From Minisyncoccota bacterium (GTDB taxonomy: Bacteria > Patescibacteriota > Minisyncoccia > Minisyncoccales > CSSED10-335), in assembly GCA_021129615.1 (NCBI GenBank), contig JAJOKY010000043.1, positions 1 through 11,289 of the forward strand: a stretch of 11,289 bases of DNA. The letters run 5' to 3'. The notes beneath the pieces were generated by a model. It was not told where the DNA came from. It saw nothing but the letters and a program-made list of their open reading frames with translations, and ran no database searches. Below are positions 1 through 6,647 of the stretch, piece by piece (positions within the stretch are counted from its first letter, which is position 1; every line of letters starts with the position of its first letter). A program made the position numbers and the translations under genes.

Positions 1-530
1 TATCGGTGATGTCGAGTATTTAGCCTTGGCAGTTTAGTTCTGCCTGCTTCCCGCAAGGTTTTCATTCCCTACGGTACTCAAGTTCAAATGCTCAGAGTGT
101 ATGATGGTTTTCGCCTACGAGGCTTTCACTCTCTTTGACGGTCCTTTCCAGGAACCTTCGGCTAACCATCTTACTTTTATATGCTCTGTTGAAAGCAAGC
201 TTTCAAACACATCAGACTTACAACCCCACAAAAAACTACAAGAGTTTTTCACGGTTTGGGCTTCTCCCTTTTCGCTCGCCGCTACTTGGGGAATCTGATA
301 CCCTAAGGTATCTTTTTTTCTTTTCCTCCGCTTACTAAGATGTTTCACTTCAGCGGGTGCGCTCTCTATTAATAAGAGTAACACCGCGTTTCGCAGTGCT
401 GGGTTTCCCCATTCGGAAATCTCCGGATCAAAGGTTGCTTAACACCTTCCCGAAGCTTATCGCAGTTACGCCACGTCCTTCTTCGCCTCGACATCCCAAG
501 GCATCCTCCATTCGCCTGTAAAATACAATT
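1..530 (-). rRNA. rrl: 23S ribosomal RNA, 5' part (3' end outside window)
   Basis: The reverse complement matches the 5' domain of bacterial 23S rRNA as I remember it from E. coli. Recognisable blocks in order are GGATGCC near position 506, TTTCCGAATGGGGAAACCC near 405-425, TGAAACATCT near 340, GTAGCGGCGAGCGAA near 275-290, ACCGTAGGGAATGAAAACC near 60-80 and AAGGCTAAATACTC near 15-30. The last block corresponds to about E. coli position 450, so only the first sixth of the gene is present and it runs off the low-coordinate edge. The mature 5' end is estimated at 525-535 by counting from GGATGCC. The segment has clearly higher G+C than its surroundings. Short open frames on both strands here are chance translations of rRNA. 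The next gene upstream is protein-coding, so no 16S precedes it locally. Confidence 0.96.
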
Positions 531-560
531 TTAGCTAGTATCTTATTACCACAAACTAGA

Positions 561-598
561 GTATAAAATAAACCGACTTTCTCTTTTTTATTTTATAC
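561..598 (-). other. 12-bp perfect AT hairpin just upstream of 23S 5' end
   Basis: GTATAAAATAAA at 561-572 pairs perfectly with TTTATTTTATAC at 587-598 around a 14-base loop. On the minus strand it ends about 30 bases before the 23S mature end, where precursor processing structures are usual. Each arm also contains TATAAAAT, so one could serve as a -10 element instead. On the plus strand it is followed by CTTTTTT, but no plus-strand gene needs a terminator here. The role is inferred. Confidence 0.4.
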
Positions 599-708
599 CT
601 TTTTTAAATGTTCTCTTATTTTAATCTTTTATCGTTTATTCATTGATACATAGAACAAACGACAACAGACTAAGTTTGAAAATAAAATTATCTATTTTTT
701 TAAAAGTA

Positions 709-769
709 AATAGCCAACTATTTGGTTGGCTATTGTAATACAATCCTAAACAGAAGCTATGAGCCAACC
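709..769 (-). promoter_or_regulatory. Mutually exclusive hairpins in the 23S rRNA leader
   Basis: In minus-strand order there are three segments: A = GGTTGGCT (769-762), B = AGCCAACC (731-724), C = GTTGGCT (718-712). A can pair with B (8 bp). B can instead pair with C, which extends to a perfect 10-bp stem AATAGCCAAC/GTTGGCTATT with a 6-base loop, followed by TTACTTTT. This is the geometry of an attenuator: A:B would be the anti-terminator and B:C the terminator. Only the pairing is seen; attenuation is inferred. It may simply be a leader folding element containing a duplicated motif. Confidence 0.4.
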
Positions 770-809
770 TTTACTATATTTCATTTTTTATCATTTATTT
801 ACTGATGAC

Positions 810-837
810 AGTTTAGCACTTTAAGATATATTGTCAA
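810..837 (-). promoter_or_regulatory. Candidate sigma-70 type promoter for 23S rRNA
   Basis: On the minus strand a perfect -35 TTGACA (837-832) is followed, after 16 bases, by TAAACT (815-810), 4 of 6 to TATAAT. The predicted start near 803 would give a precursor leader of about 270 bases before the 23S. It lies downstream of a terminator-like hairpin after the preceding gene, consistent with independent transcription of the 23S. Based on consensus matching only. Confidence 0.5.
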
Positions 838-925
838 GTTTTCCTATTAAATTACTAAATACACAAAGAAGAGAGTTAGCTTCTTTATTAAGCATAAGAT
901 AGAGACTAAGCTAAGGAAATAAATA

Positions 926-958
926 AAAAATAAGCAGAACTAAATTCCACTTATTTTT
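926..958 (-). terminator. Weak intrinsic terminator-like hairpin after the MscS-like gene
   Basis: AAAAATAAG (926-934) pairs perfectly with CTTATTTTT (950-958), loop 15 bases. On the minus strand the stem is followed by TATTTATTTCC, and it sits 47 bases past the stop codon at 1006. The stem is nearly all A-T, so termination would rest on the U-rich tail. The position is suitable, the strength doubtful. Confidence 0.35.
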
Positions 959-1005
959 GTACTTAGTATCTTGTTTCTTAAAAAACAATAAAAAGTTGAC
1001 ACCCC

Positions 1006-1683
1006 TTATTCCTTAAGCTTGTCTTTAAACTCTCTTATTATTTCTCCAGCAATATCCTTTCCTCCGAGTCCAAAAGCTATCCCTCCTGCGATAACCATTA
1101 TTCCAACTATCCCAGTAAATAATATTGAAAGAAGCTCTGTAGCTATCCCAAGCTCTATCAAAATTGCAAAACCCGCAAAAATCCAAATTGCCCATCTTGC
1201 TATTTCTCCAACAAAATATGTATGTTTGAATTTTACCTTTTCAGTTAGAGTAACAATAATCTTTGAAACAAAGTCAGCTAGAACTGCTGCTACAACAAAG
1301 ATTAAAGAAGCAACTATCACACTAGGAATATAGGCTACTATATCTCCCATAAAACGAGTAAAATATACTAATCCAAAAGTTCCAACTGCGGCCCAAAGAA
1401 ATAGTACGTAAATCATCCACTTAACAATTGACCCAATAAAACCTGATGCCTTAATATTAATTTTTGCCTTGGCCATCGCTTCCTTCCATCCATCTTTCTC
1501 AAAAAAAACATCAAACTTTAATTTTTTAAGAATTTCCGTTGTTAGCTTCCCAAGTCCAACCGATACAAACCAACCAAAAACTAGAAGAAGTAGTCCTAGT
1601 AAAAGACTAGGCAGAAATAGAAGAAAATTTTGCCAAAAAAGAGCTAAGCTTTCCATTGTTATAATATTCCAATTTGTTTTCAT
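1006..1683 (-). CDS. Small MscS-like membrane protein (conserved TM-helix type), no beta-domain
   Basis: A 225-aa integral membrane protein. Five hydrophobic stretches are visible at about residues 18-45, 82-106, 112-143, 158-185 and 187-208. The last ends in GIAFGLGGKDIAGEIIREF, the glycine/alanine-rich pattern of the MscS pore helix and of the 'conserved TM helix' repeat proteins (Pfam PF05552-like). A canonical MscS continues into a soluble beta-domain and alpha/beta cage. Here the protein ends about 17 residues after the pore-like helix, so it is a membrane-only relative and gating by tension is not assured. ATG at 1683 is used; Met10 (ATG at 1656) is an alternative, and neither has a clear ribosome binding site. 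It is separated from ftsQ by 186 bases of extremely AT-rich DNA and so is probably transcribed alone. The stop is TAA. Confidence 0.8.
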   Translation of the reverse strand: MKTNWNIITMESLALFWQNFLLFLPSLLLGLLLLVFGWFVSVGLGKLTTEILKKLKFDVFFEKDGWKEAMAKAKINIKASGFIGSIVKWMIYVLFLWAAVGTFGLVYFTRFMGDIVAYIPSVIVASLIFVVAAVLADFVSKIIVTLTEKVKFKHTYFVGEIARWAIWIFAGFAILIELGIATELLSILFTGIVGIMVIAGGIAFGLGGKDIAGEIIREFKDKLKE

Positions 1684-1748
1684 AACTTATTATTTTTTTA
1701 AAAAGTTTTAATTGCCGACCTTTATTTAATCTTGCTAATTATAATAAA

Positions 1749-1775
1749 TGGTAATAAAATATTTTTTTATCACCA
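1749..1775 (-). terminator. 11-bp hairpin between ftsQ and the MscS-like gene
   Basis: TGGTGATAAAA and TTTTATTACCA form an 11-bp stem (one G-U pair in RNA) with a 5-base loop. On the minus strand it is followed by TTTATTATAATTAGC. It lies 95 bases past the ftsQ stop and 65 bases before the next start, so it could end the murF-femAB-ftsQ transcript. G+C of the stem is low. The rest of 1684-1869 is almost pure A/T with several chance TATAAT-like strings and nothing else I can name. Confidence 0.35.
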
Positions 1776-1869
1776 AATTTTTTAAAATATAATAAACAAA
1801 ACTATAAGCACTATAACTATTATTATTAAAATTTCCATATAATAAATATTATTTTATATATTATCAGAA

Positions 1870-2709
1870 CTAGCCCATATAAACAAGAGTAGCGCAAGTT
1901 GCCGAGCCCCTAGGGTTTTCTTTTTTAGGCTTAGTAGATTGAAATTTGAAAAATACTCTATCATCAAAACGGAGATCAATATAATTTAATGTATCTATCT
2001 TGTCTATTGGAATTTTTTCTTTTATTGTCATCCTGAGCTTTATTATCTGATCTAATATTGATTGGTTATAGACAAATAGAATGTCCCAGCCTTCCCTAGT
2101 TGTAATCCTTATTGTTGGAGTTGAGATATCAATTCTAGAAATCTGAAAATCTTCTAACTCTTTTAATATCTCAATTAGTGGAATCATTATATCTTTTTCA
2201 ATAACAGTCTCGCCAAGTGATGCAATTTTAGTACTATCAATTATCGGTTTTTCTGATTTTTCTGACTCTTTAAAAATGACTCCATACTTATCAATTTTAA
2301 AACAGGCATCCGAACACCATAAAGCTATAGGCTCTCTTTTTGTAGTCTTAATAATTATCGTATCTGGTAAAACAATATCAACAACTGCGGAATTGATAAG
2401 GGGGTATGTCTCTAAGATATTATTAGACACCTTAGAGGGTTGAAGCAAAGAGATAGCTCTGGTCTGAAAAAAAAGAATACTACTAATAGATTCTTCTTCT
2501 ACAAATCTTTTAATCTCTTCTTGCAACTCACCATCAATACCTAAGACTTTAATTTTTTCCACCCAAAATATCTGGGAAAAAAATAGGAAATAGGAAAAAA
2601 CAAAAACAATGACTGTACCCAATAAACCAATCTTAAATGGTCTTTTTTTGTAAAAAGCTTTTTTGCTTCTTCTCTTATATATCCTTTTAAAACTCTTCTT
2701 TTTCTTCAT
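1870..2709 (-). CDS. ftsQ: Cell division protein FtsQ/DivIB-type (POTRA domain)
   Basis: A 279-aa single-pass membrane protein of the divisome, expected to link early and late septal proteins outside the membrane. Residues 1-26 are strongly basic (many Lys/Arg) and would be cytoplasmic. A TM helix spans about 27-46. A POTRA-like domain follows at about 48-128 (VEKIKVLGI, then VVDIVLPDTIIIKTTKREP), then an FtsQ-type beta domain ending in NYIDLRFDDRVFFK at 242-255, a strong family hallmark. The last 20 or so residues, from about KPKKENPRG to the TAG stop, are unlike an FtsQ end and are encoded by a G+C-rich patch (see findings). It lies 50 bases after femAB, at the end of the murF-femAB-ftsQ cluster; ftsA and ftsZ are not nearby. 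There is no clear Shine-Dalgarno; a 6-bp hairpin (about 2719-2735) precedes the start. Confidence 0.85.
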   Translation of the reverse strand: MKKKKSFKRIYKRRSKKAFYKKRPFKIGLLGTVIVFVFSYFLFFSQIFWVEKIKVLGIDGELQEEIKRFVEEESISSILFFQTRAISLLQPSKVSNNILETYPLINSAVVDIVLPDTIIIKTTKREPIALWCSDACFKIDKYGVIFKESEKSEKPIIDSTKIASLGETVIEKDIMIPLIEILKELEDFQISRIDISTPTIRITTREGWDILFVYNQSILDQIIKLRMTIKEKIPIDKIDTLNYIDLRFDDRVFFKFQSTKPKKENPRGSATCATLVYMG

Positions 2710-2759
2710 TGTTATAGAATAGATAATCGATCTATCTTACTATATTTTTAATAATATAA

Positions 2760-3752
2760 TCATTTTCTTAATTTTTCTATAAAATATGTTAAAAAATAAC
2801 TTTTTGAAATTGGTAGATCAATAGTTTCTCCATAGTTAAGTTCCTGACCACCAAAGCCTTTTTTAAAAAATGTAAGTCCAGCCCATTTGTGAGTAGAATT
2901 ATCAGAAGGAGCTATCGCCCAAAAATTATAAAAATCACAGCCTCTCTTTTTTGCCTCCTTTATCGCCTCCCACTGAATAAGGTGAGAAGCTGGAACCTTA
3001 TTGGTGGTAGATGCTCCGTGATGATAGAAAGCTTTTTTATTCCAAAAAATTAAAAATGCGCCAGCTATATAATCCCCCTTGTGAGAGGCTAAAAAAAGAG
3101 CAGCTTGATTCTCTTTAGAAAAAATTTCAAACTCTTTTTTTATATACTTAAATGTAAACGGTCTGAACCCCTGTTTTAGAGCAGTTTCTTTTTGTAATTG
3201 ATAGAAAATAGGTAGATCTTTTATACTGTTACTAATAGAAATTTTTATCTCATCATTATTTATCCCCTTTTTTATTAGATATCTAGTCCCCTTCCTCATA
3301 TTAGAAAGAATACTATCTTCACTTAACGAAATATCTAGCTCTAGGCTTTTAGTCGGAAAAACTAAAGAGGGAGATCTTCTGAACCCAAGATGAGAGAATA
3401 AAAAACTATAATCATTAGGGTTAAAAATGGGAGCAATCCTAATGAATGAGACTTTCTCTTTTTGAGCTATAAGTTTTACTTCTTCTATCACATCTATCAG
3501 GTTATCTTTTTCAATTTTTTGAAATGATGGAGAGTGGGCTAAAAGAAGAAAGTCACCTTTTTTAGATCTTATTTTTGATATTAAAAAAAGAGAGACAATT
3601 TTACCACTATTAGTTAGCCCCTTTCTCCATATATGATTACCAAGAGATTTTCTAAATTCCCCCCAATTCCACGAATTAAGAAATGTCCGCTCTTTAATTT
3701 CAGAGAAAAAATCCTCCCAATCTTTTCTATTATCAATATCTATTATAGGCAT
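2760..3752 (-). CDS. FemAB-family peptidoglycan bridge aminoacyltransferase
   Basis: A 330-aa soluble protein of the FemAB/FemX type, built from two GNAT-like folds. These enzymes transfer amino acids from aminoacyl-tRNA to the peptide stem of lipid-linked peptidoglycan precursors. Family-like features include WNWGEFRKSLG (about 28-38), IRIAPIF (about 104-110), the basic segment MRKGTRYLIKKG (about 152-163), and the C-terminal fold with GDYIAGAFLIFWNKKAFYHHGAS, HLIQWEAIKEAKKRGC and a KWAGLTFFKKGFGG block typical of FemAB proteins. Its ATG overlaps the murF TAA by one base (TAATG), implying translational coupling. Seryl-tRNA synthetase lies just upstream of murF, so seryl-tRNA is a conceivable donor, but that is speculation. 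The stop is TGA, showing that UGA terminates translation here. The substrate and residue added cannot be read from sequence. Confidence 0.85.
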   Translation of the reverse strand: MPIIDIDNRKDWEDFFSEIKERTFLNSWNWGEFRKSLGNHIWRKGLTNSGKIVSLFLISKIRSKKGDFLLLAHSPSFQKIEKDNLIDVIEEVKLIAQKEKVSFIRIAPIFNPNDYSFLFSHLGFRRSPSLVFPTKSLELDISLSEDSILSNMRKGTRYLIKKGINNDEIKISISNSIKDLPIFYQLQKETALKQGFRPFTFKYIKKEFEIFSKENQAALFLASHKGDYIAGAFLIFWNKKAFYHHGASTTNKVPASHLIQWEAIKEAKKRGCDFYNFWAIAPSDNSTHKWAGLTFFKKGFGGQELNYGETIDLPISKSYFLTYFIEKLRK

Positions 3753-4972
3753 TATTTTATTATTGATTGAACTATCTCTTCCATCTTCATAGAACGAGAA
3801 CCTTTAACTAAAACCACATCTCCCTCCTCTAAAATATCTTCCAATCTATCAATTAGCTTACTATTTGAGTCAAAGCTATATGTAAAATTATAATTCATTC
3901 CGACCCTAGTCGCAGATCCCGCTATCTCTTTAGCTTTATCACCAACGGTTATAAGGACATCACAAGTTTTGGCCACTAACTCTCCAATATCTCTGTGCAC
4001 CGCTATAGAGTAGTCCCCCAACTCTTTCATATCGCCAAGAATAGCCACTTTTCTTGGACCAGGAAGGCTCTTTATAGTTTCTAGAGATGAAGCCATCGAG
4101 TCTGGTGATGCGTTATAAGTATCATCAATAATTAGATATTTTTTTTGGACAATCATCTGCATCCTTCCTTTCTCAGGCCTTAGCTCTCTAAAAATATCTT
4201 TAATATAGTCATGCCCTACATCCAATATAGAACCACAAGCCAGAGCAGCTGCTACAGAATAGGCAAAGGGCTTCCCGATACAATAAGGAAGATGAATCCT
4301 TATCTCTTCTTTGTCAGTTGTTATATTAAAGCTACTACCATATGGGATATCTCTATTATCTATGCTTCTAGTCTCAATTTTGAAGTTAGATATTTTAATA
4401 TCAGCCCCATCATTAAATCCAAAAAAAATAGGATCAGACTTAGATTCGGCTTTTCTGCTAGTTAAGTCGTCAAAATTAATTATAGCAAAATCAGTTTTTC
4501 TAACTATTTCTGTCTCTTCTTTAACTATATCTTCAAGAGAGTTATAATTTTCAATGTGAACTGGAACCTCTCCAACCATAGTAATAATACCTATATCTGG
4601 TTTTGCGAGACTAATTAGATAAGATATATCACCTCGCTTATCAGCCCCCATTTCAGTAATTATTATCTGGGGATATTCTTTATCTTTTTTTACTATTAAA
4701 AAGAGACCAGAAATAATTATTTTAGCCCATCTTATCCAACTACTCCCACCTCCCTCTTCTTCTCCTATAAAGACTAGGGGGACACCAAACTCGGTATTTA
4801 AATTAGCAGCGCTAGATCGAACATTAAATTCAGTTTCTAAGAGAAGTTTTATCGCTCTCTTAGTAGATGTCTTTCCGACACTACCAGTGATTGCTATTAC
4901 CTTAGGTCGGTATTTTGTAACTATTTTTTTTGTAATAACTCCAAGAAAAAATTGAAGTACTCTTTTTTTCAT
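3752..4972 (-). CDS. murF: MurF-type Mur ligase lacking the N-terminal domain
   Basis: A 406-aa ATP-dependent Mur ligase, best assigned as UDP-MurNAc-tripeptide:D-Ala-D-Ala ligase, which completes the cytoplasmic pentapeptide precursor. The P-loop ITGSVGKTSTK is at 28-38, NLNTEFGVP at 58-66, TEMGADKRGDI at 106-116, DDTYNASPDSM at 283-293, GDMKELG at 313-319 and VLVKGSRSMKMEE at 387-399. Central ATPase and C-terminal domains are complete. Typical MurF (about 450 aa in E. coli) has around 100 residues before the P-loop that bind the UDP-sugar; here there are only 27, basic and partly hydrophobic. No longer start is credible because serS ends only 30 bases upstream. I recall similarly short MurF proteins in CPR genomes. 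It is followed by femAB with a one-base overlap. No clear Shine-Dalgarno. Confidence 0.88.
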   Translation of the reverse strand: MKKRVLQFFLGVITKKIVTKYRPKVIAITGSVGKTSTKRAIKLLLETEFNVRSSAANLNTEFGVPLVFIGEEEGGGSSWIRWAKIIISGLFLIVKKDKEYPQIIITEMGADKRGDISYLISLAKPDIGIITMVGEVPVHIENYNSLEDIVKEETEIVRKTDFAIINFDDLTSRKAESKSDPIFFGFNDGADIKISNFKIETRSIDNRDIPYGSSFNITTDKEEIRIHLPYCIGKPFAYSVAAALACGSILDVGHDYIKDIFRELRPEKGRMQMIVQKKYLIIDDTYNASPDSMASSLETIKSLPGPRKVAILGDMKELGDYSIAVHRDIGELVAKTCDVLITVGDKAKEIAGSATRVGMNYNFTYSFDSNSKLIDRLEDILEEGDVVLVKGSRSMKMEEIVQSIIK

Positions 4973-5002
4973 ATTCTATTTTTAGATCTAAAATTAACAA
5001 TC

Positions 5003-6304
5003 CTAGACTATCTTATTCTTCCCAATATAATTAGTTAAAATATCAGGAATTTTTATACTTCCGTCTTCTTGCTGATAGTTCTCTATTATGGCTATTAGAA
5101 TTCTACCAATAGCAAAAGCTGTAGCATCATTAGTATACAAAAATTTATATTTACCATCTCTTGTTTTATATCTTGAGTTTATCCCTCTTGTCTGATAATC
5201 CGTCATATAATCAGAGGTATGAGTCTCTCTATAGAGATTTTGTGAAGGAATCCAACACTCAATATCAAATTGATTATAGTCTGGCTTTCCCGTATCTCCT
5301 GTGCAAACTTGCTGTAACCTATAGGGAATTTTTAATTGCTGAACTAGATATTCCTGCACAGCAACCATAAGTAATTGCTCCTCTTCCCCTGTTTCAGCAT
5401 TAGTAAAAGACTCCATCTCTAATTTATCAAACTGATGAGTTCTTAGAATACCACCCATATCTTTTCCATAAGTTCCAGATTCTCTCCTAAAAGATGTTGA
5501 ATAACCTATATATCTTTTTGGTAAATCCTCTTCTTTTAAAACTTCATTCATATGATAAGGAGCCATTGTGTGTTCTGCAGATGCAACTAAATTTAGATTA
5601 TCTTCGGGTAATCTATATGTCTGATCACCGAATACTCTATGTATCGCTTTTTGAACATCATGACGAATCATAACTGGTGGTAGCATTGGGACAAAGGGCT
5701 TAGAAGAGAGGCTAAGATTATTCTCTTTTATAAGTTTTTCAATAATCGCCTCGTTAGTCAGTGTCTTGAACACAAGATCTACAATAGCAAACTGCATCAA
5801 AACAGCATCATTTTTAAGATAAAAAAATCTTGAACCAGATATCTCGGATGCTTTTTCTATATCAATAATATCTAACAATTTCCCTATCTCTATATGGTCT
5901 CTAGGTTTAAAATTAAATTTTGGTATTTCACCCCAAGTCTTTATCGTAATATTATCACTATCATCCTTTCCTTCGGGCATCTTTGAAGATGGTGGGTTTG
6001 GAATTTCCATTAATATCTTATGCCACTCCTCTAAGATGGGTTTTATCTCTTCTTCTATCTTTTGAACCCCCTTTTTTATATCTCTTGACTCCACTAATCT
6101 CTCATCTTTTTCTGAATCTCTTAATATAGAAATTTCCAAAGATATCTTATTAAGTCTAGCCTTTTCTTTCTCTAGCACTTTCTGTAGCTCTCTCCTCTTA
6201 TCATCAAGAATGATAAAGCTATCTAGGTCTAAGTTAACATTTTTTTTCCTAATCCCCTCTTTTACTAATCCTAAGTTTTCTCTAATAAATTTTATATCTA
6301 ACAT
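5003..6304 (-). CDS. serS: Seryl-tRNA synthetase (class IIa)
   Basis: A 433-aa enzyme charging tRNA-Ser with serine. The N-terminal tRNA-binding coiled coil spans about 27-103 (long charged helices), followed by the usual IPNPPSS linker and EGKDDSDN (111-118). The catalytic domain shows the serine-binding loop ASAEHT (241-246, usually TAE), motif 2 FRRESGTYGKDMGGILRTHQF (272-292), the YRETHTSDYMTDYQTRG block (358-374) and motif 3 YTNDATAFAIGR (390-401) with its arginine. The usual motif 3 start is HTLNGSG, so Asn, Gly and Ser are replaced by Asp, Ala and Thr. Length is normal. It is followed by murF after 30 bases, so it is probably cotranscribed with murF-femAB-ftsQ. No Shine-Dalgarno precedes the ATG, and no T-box leader was seen upstream. 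Confidence 0.95.
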   Translation of the reverse strand: MLDIKFIRENLGLVKEGIRKKNVNLDLDSFIILDDKRRELQKVLEKEKARLNKISLEISILRDSEKDERLVESRDIKKGVQKIEEEIKPILEEWHKILMEIPNPPSSKMPEGKDDSDNITIKTWGEIPKFNFKPRDHIEIGKLLDIIDIEKASEISGSRFFYLKNDAVLMQFAIVDLVFKTLTNEAIIEKLIKENNLSLSSKPFVPMLPPVMIRHDVQKAIHRVFGDQTYRLPEDNLNLVASAEHTMAPYHMNEVLKEEDLPKRYIGYSTSFRRESGTYGKDMGGILRTHQFDKLEMESFTNAETGEEEQLLMVAVQEYLVQQLKIPYRLQQVCTGDTGKPDYNQFDIECWIPSQNLYRETHTSDYMTDYQTRGINSRYKTRDGKYKFLYTNDATAFAIGRILIAIIENYQQEDGSIKIPDILTNYIGKNKIV

Positions 6305-6647
6305 ATATTTATTTATTTCTAGTTTCTAATTACTAGCCCTATCGCTATAAACATTCTCCTCTTGTTATAATCTCTATTCTTTTTCTCTTCCGTCATCCTA
6401 CTTCTCTTCTCTATTATTCTGAACGAAGTTCTTACGAAATAAAGAATTTCAATAACTCCGAACTCTTTCTGAATTCTGATTCTCCGAGATCCTTCGATAA
6501 AACCTCAGGATGACAGAAAGAGAGTTTAGAATTTTGAACATTTGGATTTGGTGCTGATTTGTTATTTATAATTTTCCCCCTCCGCTCTTTTTTATCCCTT
6601 CCACAATTGAAATATTAGACATTTTGTTGAAAATTAGAAATTAGTGA
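6305..6647. other. Non-coding gap between lysS and serS, largely repeat-derived
   Basis: This 343-base gap holds the inverted-repeat element at 6385-6522, then TTTAGAATTTTGAACATTTGGATTTGG (broken here: TTTAGAATTT + TGAACATTTGGATTTGG, 6525-6551), a string type I remember as common filler between genes of CPR bacteria. TTTCTAATT near the serS side (6324-6332) recurs inverted in the lysS-side flank (about 6634-6642). An AGGAG stands one base before an 11-codon ATG frame (6354-6319) that I do not believe. No tRNA, riboswitch or clear terminator was recognised. The serS promoter must lie here or serS is read through from lysS. Confidence 0.5.
6385..6522. repeat. Interspersed inverted-repeat element (GTCATCCTGAG...GAAGGATCT type)
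   Basis: The ends are imperfect inverted repeats: CTCTTCCGTCATCCT at 6385-6399 against AGGATGACAGAAAGAG at 6507-6522. Internally, ATCCT/AGGAT arms (6489-6511 region) enclose the element's right end, which on the minus strand reads TGTCATCCTGAGG, then CGAAGGATCTC. At 6416-6447, ATTCT and AGAAT enclose GAACGAAGTTC, a perfect small hairpin. I recognise this as the type of short palindromic repeat scattered through many environmental bacterial genomes; that is from memory, not a search. It encodes nothing. Confidence 0.6.

Larger units (their letters stand above)
531..1005 (-). other. Long AT-rich leader/spacer between the TM-protein gene and 23S rRNA; no tRNA or ORF seen
   Basis: This 475-base gap holds no convincing protein gene and no tRNA: I saw no T-arm GTTCGA-type sequence on either strand. 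In minus-strand order it contains an AT-rich terminator-like hairpin (926-958), a promoter match (810-837), a set of competing hairpins (709-769), a boxA-like TGTTCTA at 651-657, and a 12-bp AT hairpin (561-598) about 30 bases before the mature 23S end. Two stretches about 160 bases apart (about 778-808 and 617-647) are imperfect direct repeats, around 23 of 31 bases by hand alignment. It is most simply read as the 23S precursor leader with its own promoter. The boxA match is weak. Confidence 0.5.

Noticed and set aside
101..384. Open frames of 65-89 codons on both strands
   Set aside because: They lie within unmistakable 23S rRNA sequence.
995..1000. Plus-strand TTGACA
   Set aside because: No matching -10 at 15-19 bases and no plus-strand gene downstream.
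1019..1711. Plus-strand frames opposite the MscS-like gene, and similar frames opposite murF, serS, lysS, ftsX and ftsE
   Set aside because: They are antisense shadows of genes with clear family motifs.
6319..6354. 11-codon ATG frame with AGGAG just before it, upstream of serS
   Set aside because: The spacing from AGGAG to ATG is one base, there are no serine codons to suggest a leader peptide, and it lies next to repeat DNA.
6305..6647. Possible T-box leader before serS
   Set aside because: No T-box GGTGG-type sequence or terminator/antiterminator pair was found.
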